Assembly (NCBI RefSeq): GCF_030817415.1
Contig: NZ_JAUSZI010000002.1
Span: 1,736,001 to 1,800,000 of the forward strand
Source of the DNA: Streptomyces umbrinus
GTDB taxonomy: Bacteria > Actinomycetota > Actinomycetes > Streptomycetales > Streptomycetaceae
Direction: 5' to 3'
Length of the DNA: 64,000 bases
A program made the translations under genes and the position numbers. The notes below the pieces were generated by a model. The model was not told the origin of the DNA. It ran no database searches and saw only the letters and a program-made list of their open reading frames with translations. Shown in pieces: positions 36,273 through 45,050 of this stretch. Each line of letters starts with the position of its first letter. The stretch's first letter is position 1.

Positions 36273-36336
36273 GGGCGCCCCGAAGGGGCGCGGGGCTGTG
36301 ACATTGAGCGGCTCCGCCGCGTGGGCGCGACCAGCC
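36273..36336 (+). repeat. Dispersed intergenic repeat, long variant
   Basis: It begins 4 bases after the kinase stop. It shares GGGGCGCGGGG and the terminal GCGCGACCAGCC with the copies at 5529 and 22179 but has a GCGGCTCCGCCGCGTGG insert. The leading GGGCGCCCC / GGGGCGC can form a hairpin and may serve as terminator for this gene and the convergent GH43 gene. Confidence 0.75.
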
Positions 36337-36379
36337 ACAGCCGACCCGCACCCGGCGCCCCACGGGGCGAGCCCTCCGC

Positions 36380-37825
36380 CTACTCGGCGTAAAACGTGGC
36401 GTCAGCCTTCGCCGTCGTCGTATCGGCCGGCTGCGTCACCAGCAGATAGTTGTAGTGCCGGACATAGCTGCCCGCCACGTTGTACGACTCGAACGAAACC
36501 CCCGCCGACGCATCGGCCAGCCCCGCCCGCCGATAGAAGCTCGCATCGCCCTTGAAGGCCGTACTCCCGTCACTCTTGTCCACCCACACCTCACCGTTGC
36601 TCCGGTGGCGGAGGTAGTACCCCGGGAAGTTCGCCGACTCCAGGGAGACGGTCCCGGTACCGGCCAGGCCGGTCACGACACGGAACTGGGAGTCCGCGAG
36701 GTTGGTGACGTTCGGCTCGATCTTCGCCCGGTACTCCCAGTGCCGGATGAACCGGTCGGGGAAGTTGTACGAGGAGAAGCGGACCGGGGTGACGCCGTCG
36801 GCCACCGGGATGCCGAGGTTGGGCGTGCCGTCGGCGTTCCAGTACAGCTTCTGGTAGCGCGTACGGCGGTTGGGGTCGTTGAGCGGATCGCCGCTGATGT
36901 CCTTGTAGTTGCGGTCGTGGTAGACGAGGACGTCGGACTTTCCGTCCTCGGACGTGGTGAAGGTGTTGTGGCCCGGGCCGTACTGGCCGGTCGCGTCGTT
37001 GCTCTTGAAGACCGGAGTCTGGGTCTTCGTCCAGGAGGCCGGGTTCATCAGGTCGGCGGTGGCATTGGCGGTCAGCAGGCCGAGGCAGTAGTTGGCGTCG
37101 GTGGCACTGGCCGAGAAGGTCATGAAGACCTTGCCGTTCCGCTGGATGACGGCCGGTCCTTCGTTGACGCGGTGACCGACGGTCTCCCAGGACAGCGTGG
37201 GGGTGGAGATGCGCGCCGGAGTGCCGCTGATGGTCCATGGGTTGGACATCGGGGCGAGGTAGATGCTGGTTCCGGTGCCGACCGCCGGGTCGTTCTGCGC
37301 CCAGCTCAGATAGCGGGTGCCGCCGACGGTGAAGGTCGTCGCGTCGAGCGAGAAGGTGTCCAGCGGCAGGGCGATACGGCCCTTCTCGGTCCAGGTCCCG
37401 GTCAGCGGGTTGGCGGCGCTGGTCTCCAGGACGTACGGCCGGATCTTCCAGATGTCGTTGGTGGCACCGGCGGCGAAGTAGACGTACCACTTGCCGTCGA
37501 TGAAGTGGATCTCCGGCGCCCAGATGTGCGCGCCCATGTCACCGCTGGCGTGCTTCGTCCAGATCGTCGTCTCGGCGGCGGTGGACAGCCCCTGGAGGGT
37601 GGTGGCCCGCCGCATGACGATCCTGTCGTACGCGGGCACGGTGGCGGTGAAGTAGTAGTAGCCGTCGGTGTGTTTGAAGATGTGCGGGTCGGCGCGCTGT
37701 TCGGCGATCGGGTTGGTGAAGGTGACGGCCGGCGAGGCGGGGGCGGCGGCCTCGGCGATGCCGGAGGTCAGGGCGGCCAGGGTGACGAGCAGCGCCGTGA
37801 CCACCCTTGCGATCGTGCGTCTCAC
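36380..37825 (-). CDS. Secreted GH43 arabinofuranosidase with C-terminal CBM42 (AbfB)
   Basis: A 481-residue secreted enzyme. The signal peptide (VRRTIARVVTALLVTLAALTS) is followed by a five-bladed GH43 propeller with catalytic base Asp in RADPHIFKHTDG, pKa-modulating Asp in FSLDATTFTV and acid Glu in RVNEGPAVI. The last 145 residues are an AbfB/CBM42 arabinofuranose-binding trefoil (SFESYNVAGSYVRHYNY). The layout equals that of Streptomyces exo-1,5-alpha-L-arabinofuranosidases. GTG at 37825 is chosen because AGAGGAA lies 6-7 bases upstream. Same strand as the next GH43 gene, 51 bases downstream of it. Confidence 0.88.
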   Translation of the reverse strand: MRRTIARVVTALLVTLAALTSGIAEAAAPASPAVTFTNPIAEQRADPHIFKHTDGYYYFTATVPAYDRIVMRRATTLQGLSTAAETTIWTKHASGDMGAHIWAPEIHFIDGKWYVYFAAGATNDIWKIRPYVLETSAANPLTGTWTEKGRIALPLDTFSLDATTFTVGGTRYLSWAQNDPAVGTGTSIYLAPMSNPWTISGTPARISTPTLSWETVGHRVNEGPAVIQRNGKVFMTFSASATDANYCLGLLTANATADLMNPASWTKTQTPVFKSNDATGQYGPGHNTFTTSEDGKSDVLVYHDRNYKDISGDPLNDPNRRTRYQKLYWNADGTPNLGIPVADGVTPVRFSSYNFPDRFIRHWEYRAKIEPNVTNLADSQFRVVTGLAGTGTVSLESANFPGYYLRHRSNGEVWVDKSDGSTAFKGDASFYRRAGLADASAGVSFESYNVAGSYVRHYNYLLVTQPADTTTAKADATFYAE

Positions 37826-37876
37826 TGAGTTCCTCTCGATCACGTCGAATGCGTCAAATCACGTCGAACGCGCCGG

Positions 37877-39361
37877 TCACGTCGTGGGCTTGAACTGCCA
37901 CTGCTGGCAGGTGTTGTTGAGCCAGGTCCACTGGCGTACGTCGACGCCGTCGCCAGTACCGCAGTTGGCGACGTCGGCGACCTTGCCGGTGCTCTCGTTG
38001 ACGATCCGCACGTAGTCGCCGGTGGCCGTGTACACGAGGCGGTACTTCTGGCAGTTGTTGTTCAGCCAGGACCACTGGGCGATGTCGGTTCCGTCGGCGG
38101 CGGCGCAGCCTGCGGTGTCCATGACCTTGCCGGTGGCCACGTTGACCAGTCGGCTGGTGTCGTTGCCCTGGTCCTCGATCCGCCACTTCTGGTTGGCGCC
38201 GCCGGTGCAGGTCCACTGGAAGATGTTGGCGCCGTCCGCGGTACTGCCGCCGGCCACGTCCAGGCACTTGCCGCTGTTGCGGTTCACCAGCGTGTACGCC
38301 GTCGGGGTCGCCGCGGTCTCGCCGGACGGGCCGGGAAGGGTGGTTCCGAGGGCGACCGGGGTGCCGAAGTTGGGCGTGCCGTCCGCGTTCCAGGTGAACT
38401 TCTGGGCGCGGGTCGTCCGGCCGTTGCCGCAGCCGCCGTTCGCGGTGTTGTTGCCGTGGTAGACGATCCAGTTCTCGGTGCCGTCGGGCGAGGTGAAGAA
38501 GCCGTTGTGGCCGGGGCCGTAGACACCCGCCGCGTCATTGCGCTGGAAGACCGGGGTCTGCTTCTTCGTCCAGGAGGACGCCAACAGCGGGTTGGTGCCG
38601 GTCAGTTCGAGCTGGCCGAGCTTGTAGTCCGCGGTCTGGCAGTGGCTGGCGGAGAAGGTGAGGAAGGTGCGGCCGTCGTGGTACAGCGGCTCGGGCCCCT
38701 CGTTGACGGCGCCGCCGGAGGTCTCCCAGCTCAGCGTGGGGCTGGAGATGACGCTGAAGGTGGAACTGCTCAGCGTGTACGGGTTGCTCATCGGCGCGAT
38801 GACCAGGCTCTGCGTACTGCCGTTGATGAAGCCGCTGCCGACCAGGTACAGGTTGTTGCCCTGCTTCAGGACGCTGGCGTCGATGAGCCAGCCGCCGGGG
38901 GTGAGGTTGGAGCCCGTGAGCTGGTTCTTGAAGCTGTACGGGCCCATCGGATCGGTGCCCGCGCTCTCCAGGACGTACGTGCGCTGGGAGTCGCAGCAGG
39001 CGACTCCGCCCTGCCCGGCGGAGTAGTACAGGTACCAGTGCCCGTCGAAGAAGTGCAGTTCGGGGGCCCAGAAGTTGGTGTTGCGGGTCGAGGTGGTGTC
39101 ACTCCACACCTGGACACTGGGGGCCACCGACAGACCGGCCAGGGTCGGCGACTTCCGCATGGTCAGCACACCGGTGAACGACGTGGTGACCAGGTAGTAG
39201 TTGCCGTTGTAGTACTCCAGCCAGGGGTCGGCGCCCTTCTGCGCCTTGACGGGGTTCGTGTACGGCCGCCCCTCCGCGGCCGTGGCGGGCTGCGTGGCGA
39301 CGGAGGCGAGCATCACGAGCAGCGCTGCCACGAGGGTGCACCAGTGACGGGCACGGAACAC
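37877..39361 (-). CDS. Secreted GH43 enzyme with C-terminal ricin-type CBM13
   Basis: A 494-residue secreted enzyme. The signal sequence VFRARHWCTLVAALLVMLAS precedes a GH43 propeller with Asp in GADPWLEYYNG, Asp in LIDASVLKQG and Glu in AVNEGPEPLY. The C-terminal 130 residues are a ricin-B-like CBM13 with three QxW repeats (FQWTCTGGANQKW, AQWSWLNNNCQKY, RQWTWLNNTCQQW). Activity on arabinan or arabinoxylan is expected. The GTG at 39361 follows AAGGGG; the open frame runs to 39544 without a ribosome site. Probably co-transcribed with the CBM42 enzyme. Confidence 0.85.
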   Translation of the reverse strand: MFRARHWCTLVAALLVMLASVATQPATAAEGRPYTNPVKAQKGADPWLEYYNGNYYLVTTSFTGVLTMRKSPTLAGLSVAPSVQVWSDTTSTRNTNFWAPELHFFDGHWYLYYSAGQGGVACCDSQRTYVLESAGTDPMGPYSFKNQLTGSNLTPGGWLIDASVLKQGNNLYLVGSGFINGSTQSLVIAPMSNPYTLSSSTFSVISSPTLSWETSGGAVNEGPEPLYHDGRTFLTFSASHCQTADYKLGQLELTGTNPLLASSWTKKQTPVFQRNDAAGVYGPGHNGFFTSPDGTENWIVYHGNNTANGGCGNGRTTRAQKFTWNADGTPNFGTPVALGTTLPGPSGETAATPTAYTLVNRNSGKCLDVAGGSTADGANIFQWTCTGGANQKWRIEDQGNDTSRLVNVATGKVMDTAGCAAADGTDIAQWSWLNNNCQKYRLVYTATGDYVRIVNESTGKVADVANCGTGDGVDVRQWTWLNNTCQQWQFKPTT

Positions 39362-39715
39362 GGCGGATCCCCTTCCGATGAGCACGACATGCGCGATGTT
39401 CGAAATCCCGTACAGCGTGCGTAACTTCGACCAGAAGATAAGTACGCACGAGGTAGGCGTCAACGTTTCTGACGCGTTTGGTTCCGGTCGGCTTTCCGTG
39501 ACGTAAAACCACGAACGCCACACGGACTTACGGGTGTTGCACAAAGCTCCTCATCGTTCGACCTGTCGGACATTGTTCGGAACCTCTTGACGCCCCCGTT
39601 CACACCGCTTCACACTCTCGCAACGCGACGTCACACACGCGAAACGGCACGAGCCCGCTGCTGAGACCTCGCGGTCCTTTCCTTCCGGCATGTCTCAGCA
39701 GAGGAAGTTGAAACG
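39362..39715. promoter_or_regulatory. Divergent promoter region of the GH43 genes with shared sugar-operon motif
   Basis: This 354-base gap separates the GH43-CBM13 gene (minus) from the giant GH43 gene (plus). At 39562-39579 the plus strand reads CCTGTCGGACATTGTTCG, matching 16 of 18 positions with 51822-51839 upstream of the ABC importer. A related CATCGTTCGAC lies 19 bases before. TTGACG at 39587-39592 is a candidate -35 for the plus-strand gene, directly downstream of the motif. Confidence 0.65.
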
Positions 39716-42700
39716 ATGCAACCCGCGAGACCCCGTAGCCGTACGAGACGTTGGGCAGGAGGGCTCGCGGGACTGACCGCGGCCTCACTGCTCCTCGGAC
39801 TCGCCGGGCCCGTCGCCCCCGCCAGCGCGGCCGAGAGCGCGGACATCACCGACGGCCTGGCCCTCTGGTACAAGCTCGACGCCGCCTCCGGCACCACGGT
39901 GGCCGACGCCTCCGGCAACGGCCGGACCGGCACGGTGAACGGCGCCGCCACCTGGTCCGACACCGGCGAGGGGCTCTCGTTCAACGGCTCCGACACCTAC
40001 GTCAAGGTGCCGGACAACGTCATGAGCGGCATGAACTCGATCTCCGTCTCGATGGACGTGAAGGTCGACTCCGCGCAGAACACCCCATACTTCATCTACG
40101 GGTTCGGCAACACGAGCGGCTCCGCGGGCAACGGCTACCTCTTCACCACCGGCAGCACCTTCCGGACCTCCATCGCCTCCGGCAACTGGTCGACGGAACA
40201 GACCACCCAGCCCTCCCCCGCCCGCGCCATGACCCGTGCCGTGTGGAAGCAGGTCACGTACACCCAGACCGGCAACACCGGTGTCCTGTACGAGGACGGC
40301 ATCGAGGTGGCCCGCAACACCGCGGTCACCATCACTCCCGGCTCCATCGGCTCCGGCACCACGACCGCCAACTACATCGGCAAATCGGTGTACCCGGGCG
40401 ACAAGCTCTTCAAGGGCAGCATCCGCGACTTCCGGGTCTACGACCGGGCGTTGGCCGGCTCGGAGGTCGAGCAGCTCTCCCTCCCCGTCGCCACTCAGGG
40501 TGTCGCCGACGACAAGGCCGCCCTCACCCTCGGCGACACGAGCGCCGTCGTCGCGGACGTGACCCTGCCGACCACGGGCACCGCGGGCGGCTCCGCCATC
40601 AGCTGGAAGTCCGACACCCCCTCGGTGGTGTCGGACTCCGGTGCCGTCACCCGCCCCGCCGCCGGCGAACCGGACGGCCACGCCACGCTCACCGCGACCC
40701 TGAAGAAGGGCTCGGTGACCGGCACCAAGACCTTCGACATCACGGTCCCGCCCGCGTTCGACGACGACACGGCCACCGAACAGGCCGCCGAGGCGCTGAA
40801 GGTGGACAGCCTCGACGACGTGCGCGGCAACATCACTCTGCCGTCGACCGGTTCGTACGGCACGAAGGTCGGCTGGACCTCCGCGAAGCCGGACGTCGTC
40901 TCCGCCGACGGCATCGTCCACCGCCCGGCGCACGGCGACGGCGGCACCACCGTCGAGCTGACCGCGACCGTCACCAAGGGCGACGCGGAGGCGACCCGTG
41001 TCCTGACCGCGAAGGTGCCCGAACTCCCCGCCGAGGCGCCCCTCAAGGGCTACATGTTCAGCTACTTCACCGGCGAGGGCACCTCGGACGGCGAGCAGCT
41101 CTACGCGGCCCTCAGCAAGGGCGACGACCCGTTGAAATGGCGGGAGTTGAACGACGGCAAGCCCGTCCTGACCTCCACGCTCGGCGAGAAGGGCCTGCGC
41201 GACCCGTTCATCATCCGCTCCCCCGAGGGCGACAAGTTCTACCAGATAGCCACCGACCTGCGGATCTACGGCAACGGCAACTGGGACGCGTCCCAGCGCA
41301 CCGGCAGCAAGTCCATCATGGTCTGGGAGTCCACCGACCTGGTCCACTGGACCGACCAGCGCCTGGTCAAGGTCTCGCCCGACTCGGCCGGCAACACCTG
41401 GGCGCCCGAGGCGTTCTACGACGAGAAGCTCGGCTCGTACGTCGTCTTCTGGGCGTCGAAGCTGTACGACAACGCCGAGCACTCGGGCGACACGTACAAC
41501 CGCATGATGTACGCGACGACCCGCGACTTCCGTACCTTCAGCGAGCCCAAGGTGTGGATCGACCGGGGCTACTCGGTCATCGACTCCACGATGATCAAGC
41601 AGGGTGACACCTACTACCGGCTGTCGAAGGACGAGCGGAACAACTCCTCGTCGACTCCCAACAGCAAGTTCATCTTCCAGGAGAAGAGCGACTCGATCCT
41701 CGACGAGTCCTGGGACTTCGTAGCCGAGGGCATCGGCAAGGGCGCGATGAGCGCCGCCGAGGGACCGCTGGTGTTCAAGTCCAACACCGAGGAGAAGTGG
41801 TACGCGTTCCTCGACGAGTTCGGCGGCCGCGGCTACATCCCCTTCGAGACGACGAACCTCGCCTCCGGCAACTGGACGCCGTCCACCGGATATGACCTTC
41901 CGTCAAAACCGCGCCACGGCACGGTACTTCCGGTCACGCAGGCCGAGTACGACCGGCTGCTGAAGGCGTACCAGCCGGACCAGATCGTCGAGTCGGTCGA
42001 GGACGTCAAAGTAACGACGCGCATCGGTGACGCCCCGGTCCTGCCGGGGACGGTCATCGCCGACTACGCCGACGGCGTCAAGCGGCCCGTCTCCGTCACC
42101 TGGGAAGACGTCCCCGCCTCGGAGTACGCGCAGGCCGGCACCTTCACCGTGAAGGGCAGCCTGCCCGACGGTGCCGCGCTCAGGGTCGAGGCCGAGGTCA
42201 CGGTCTCGGCTCAGGGCCCCGACGTGCCCGCAGACCTGGTCCTGCACTACGGCTTCGACGAGACGGGCGGCAGCATCGCCCGTGACTCCAGCGGCCACGG
42301 CTACCACGGCACCTACGTCCGTACGCCCGACTTCGGGACCGGCGTGGACGGCGGCTCGTTCAAGATGTCCGGCGGTTCGAGCAGTTCGACCTCCTCCCCG
42401 TACGTCAGGATCCCCAACGGCGTGCTGAAGGGTGCCGACAGCGTCACCGTCTCCACGTACGCCAAGTGGAAGGGCGGGGACAACTTCCAGTGGCTCTTCG
42501 GTCTTGGCCCGGACAGCGACAAGTACCTCTTCGCCACTCCGTCCAACGGCGGCGGCAAGCTGTTCTCGGCGATCACCAAGGCCACTTGGTCGGGCGAGAA
42601 GCAGATGACCGGCGGCTCGCAGCTCACACCCGGTAAGTGGCAGCACGTCACCGTGACCGTGAACGGCGCGACCGAGACCGCGGTCCTCTACGTGGACGGC

Positions 42701-44914
42701 GTCGAAGCGGCCCGGGCGACCGGCGTCACCATCAAGCCGTCCGAGCTGTACGACGCGTCGAAGGGCTACTCCGGTTACATCGGCCGGTCCATGTACTCCC
42801 CCGACCCGTACTTCGGCGGCGAGGTCGACGACTTCCGGATCTACAACCGGGCCCTGTCGCCCACCGAGGTCCTGGAGCTGAGCGGGAACACCACGGGCAT
42901 CGCCACGGCGACCCACCCCGCGCTCAAGGTCGACGCGATCATCGACGACGCGGACAGCAAGGTCACTCTCCCGCTGGCCGAGGGCAGTGATCTCACCGCG
43001 CTGGCACCGGAGTTCGGGCTCGCCCACGGGGCGTCGATCAGCCCCGCGTCCGGCTCGCTCCACGACTTCACCGAGCCCGTGACGTACGAGGTCACCGGCT
43101 CGGACGGCAAGAAGCGCACCTGGACGGTCCGGGCCCTGGAGATGAAGAGCCCTGTACTGCCGGGGCTCAACGCCGACCCGAACATCACGAGGTTCGGCGA
43201 CACCTTCTACATCTACCCGACCACCGACGGCTTCCCGGGCTGGAGCGGCACGCAGTTCAAGGCGTACTCGTCGAAGGACCTGGTCCACTGGACGGACCAC
43301 GGCGTCATCCTCGACCTCGGTCCGGACGTCGGCTGGGCCGACAGCAGGGCCTGGGCGCCGGCGATCGAGGAACGGAACGGCAAGTACTACTTCTACTTCT
43401 GCGCCGACGCGAACATCGGTGTCGCGGTGTCCGACTCGCCCACCGGCCCGTTCAAGGACGCGCTGGGCAAGCCGTTGCTGAAGGCGGGCCAGTATCCGGG
43501 CCAGATGATCGACCCGGCGGTGTTCACGGACGACGACGGCACGCCGTACCTCTACTGGGGCAACGGCAGGGCGTACGCCGTCCCGCTGAACGACGACATG
43601 GTCTCCTTCGACACGTCGAAGGTCACCGACATGACTCCCAGCGGCTACAACGAGGGCACCTTCGTCATCAAGCGCAAGGGCACCTACTACTTCATGTGGT
43701 CGGAGAACGACACCCGGGACGAGAACTACCGCGTCGCCTACGCGACCGGCTCCTCGCCCACGGGCCCCTGGACCAAGCGGGGCGTGATCCTGGAGAAGGA
43801 CCTGTCCCTGGGCATCAAGGGCCCCGGCCACCACTCGGTGGTCAAGGTGCCGAACACCGACGACTGGTACATCGCCTACCACCGTTTCGCCATCCCGGGC
43901 GGTGACGGCACGAACCGCGAAACCACCATCGACAAGCTGGAGTTCGACGCCGACGGGCTGATCAAGAAGGTCGTCCCGACGCTGTCGAGCATCGACCCGG
44001 TCACCATCGTCCGGGCGGGTCCGGACGCGATGGGCACCGAGGGGAGCGCGATCCCGGTCACCGGCACGATCTCCGGGGCGGGCAAGCCCCGGTGGACGGT
44101 CGAGAGCGGAGCTCCCTGCACCTTCGCCGACCCCGACGCCGTCCTCACCTCGGTCACCTGCGCCGACGACGGTACGTACGAGGTGACGCTGGCCGGGGGC
44201 CGCAGCAGTGACACGCTCACCGTGACTGTGGACAACGCGGCGCCGGTGATCACGTCGTCGACGGGTCCCGCCTCGGCGGTGTCCGTCGGCAAGAGCGCGG
44301 CCGTCAAGGCCCTGTTCACCGACCTGGGGTCCGACGACACCCAGACGTGCAAGGTCGACTGGAAGGACGGCACCGAGCCGACCACGGGCACGGTCACCTC
44401 CACCGGCTGCGAGGCCACACACACGTACAAGAAGGCGGGCATCCACCGTCCGGTGCTCACCGTCACCGACGACGACGGCGGCAAGGACAGCATCCAGCTG
44501 CCCGAACTGGTCGTCTACGACCGTGCGGCCGGTCCGATCGCCGGCGTCGGAGTCATCTCCTCCCCGGCGGGCGCCTACCCGGCGAAGCCCTCGCTGACCG
44601 GTCTTGCGGGCTTCTCCTTCGGCGCCGCGTACAAGAAGGCGAAGGACACCGTGCCCAGCGGCAACGCGACCTTCGACTTCGCGGCCGGCAAGGTGAAGTT
44701 CCGCTCCACCGACTCGGACTGGCTGGTCGTCACCCGCTCCGAAGCCCAGTACCAGGGCTCGGGCACGGTCAACGGCACCAGCGGATACGCCTTCCGCATC
44801 ACCATCACCGACTCCCCCGACACCTACCGCATCAGGATCTGGAAGAAGTCCACGGGCGACGTGATCTACGACAACCGCACCGGTTCGAAGGCTTACGGCA
44901 TCGTGCTCGGCTGA
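39716..44914 (+). CDS. Giant secreted protein with two GH43 modules and two LamG domains
   Basis: A 1732-residue exported protein. Order: signal peptide (cleavage after PASA, about residue 39); LamG about 45-255; Ig-like repeats about 265-430; GH43 module 1 about 440-740 (RDPFIIRSPEG, NTWAPEAFYD); Ig-like about 765-835; LamG about 840-1060; cadherin-like beta domain about 1065-1140; GH43 module 2 about 1145-1425 (LNADPNITRFGDTFYIYPTTDG, RAWAPAIEE, GYNEGTFVIKRKG); Ig/PKD-like about 1430-1600; C-terminal beta-sandwich about 1605-1732. AGAGGAAG precedes the ATG. Two catalytic modules of different subfamilies suggest stepwise attack on branched arabinan. A 17-bp-stem terminator follows. Confidence 0.88.
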   Translation: MQPARPRSRTRRWAGGLAGLTAASLLLGLAGPVAPASAAESADITDGLALWYKLDAASGTTVADASGNGRTGTVNGAATWSDTGEGLSFNGSDTYVKVPDNVMSGMNSISVSMDVKVDSAQNTPYFIYGFGNTSGSAGNGYLFTTGSTFRTSIASGNWSTEQTTQPSPARAMTRAVWKQVTYTQTGNTGVLYEDGIEVARNTAVTITPGSIGSGTTTANYIGKSVYPGDKLFKGSIRDFRVYDRALAGSEVEQLSLPVATQGVADDKAALTLGDTSAVVADVTLPTTGTAGGSAISWKSDTPSVVSDSGAVTRPAAGEPDGHATLTATLKKGSVTGTKTFDITVPPAFDDDTATEQAAEALKVDSLDDVRGNITLPSTGSYGTKVGWTSAKPDVVSADGIVHRPAHGDGGTTVELTATVTKGDAEATRVLTAKVPELPAEAPLKGYMFSYFTGEGTSDGEQLYAALSKGDDPLKWRELNDGKPVLTSTLGEKGLRDPFIIRSPEGDKFYQIATDLRIYGNGNWDASQRTGSKSIMVWESTDLVHWTDQRLVKVSPDSAGNTWAPEAFYDEKLGSYVVFWASKLYDNAEHSGDTYNRMMYATTRDFRTFSEPKVWIDRGYSVIDSTMIKQGDTYYRLSKDERNNSSSTPNSKFIFQEKSDSILDESWDFVAEGIGKGAMSAAEGPLVFKSNTEEKWYAFLDEFGGRGYIPFETTNLASGNWTPSTGYDLPSKPRHGTVLPVTQAEYDRLLKAYQPDQIVESVEDVKVTTRIGDAPVLPGTVIADYADGVKRPVSVTWEDVPASEYAQAGTFTVKGSLPDGAALRVEAEVTVSAQGPDVPADLVLHYGFDETGGSIARDSSGHGYHGTYVRTPDFGTGVDGGSFKMSGGSSSSTSSPYVRIPNGVLKGADSVTVSTYAKWKGGDNFQWLFGLGPDSDKYLFATPSNGGGKLFSAITKATWSGEKQMTGGSQLTPGKWQHVTVTVNGATETAVLYVDGVEAARATGVTIKPSELYDASKGYSGYIGRSMYSPDPYFGGEVDDFRIYNRALSPTEVLELSGNTTGIATATHPALKVDAIIDDADSKVTLPLAEGSDLTALAPEFGLAHGASISPASGSLHDFTEPVTYEVTGSDGKKRTWTVRALEMKSPVLPGLNADPNITRFGDTFYIYPTTDGFPGWSGTQFKAYSSKDLVHWTDHGVILDLGPDVGWADSRAWAPAIEERNGKYYFYFCADANIGVAVSDSPTGPFKDALGKPLLKAGQYPGQMIDPAVFTDDDGTPYLYWGNGRAYAVPLNDDMVSFDTSKVTDMTPSGYNEGTFVIKRKGTYYFMWSENDTRDENYRVAYATGSSPTGPWTKRGVILEKDLSLGIKGPGHHSVVKVPNTDDWYIAYHRFAIPGGDGTNRETTIDKLEFDADGLIKKVVPTLSSIDPVTIVRAGPDAMGTEGSAIPVTGTISGAGKPRWTVESGAPCTFADPDAVLTSVTCADDGTYEVTLAGGRSSDTLTVTVDNAAPVITSSTGPASAVSVGKSAAVKALFTDLGSDDTQTCKVDWKDGTEPTTGTVTSTGCEATHTYKKAGIHRPVLTVTDDDGGKDSIQLPELVVYDRAAGPIAGVGVISSPAGAYPAKPSLTGLAGFSFGAAYKKAKDTVPSGNATFDFAAGKVKFRSTDSDWLVVTRSEAQYQGSGTVNGTSGYAFRITITDSPDTYRIRIWKKSTGDVIYDNRTGSKAYGIVLG

Positions 44915-44934
44915 GGTCTGGCGGCTGACATACC

Positions 44935-44984
44935 ACCGAGGGAGCGGCGCCCTGGCTCGTGAGCCCGGGCGCCGCTCCCTCGGT
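44935..44984 (+). terminator. Hairpin terminator after the giant GH43 gene
   Basis: A perfect 17-bp GC-rich stem (44935-44951 with 44968-44984) has a 16-base loop that itself contains GGCT/AGCC. It lies 20 bases after the stop codon. Confidence 0.9.
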
Positions 44985-45050
44985 AGGGTGCGTCCACGTT
45001 GTCGACGATCACATGTGTGCGGTCCCCGGACCGCTGGGGGAAGGACTGCT

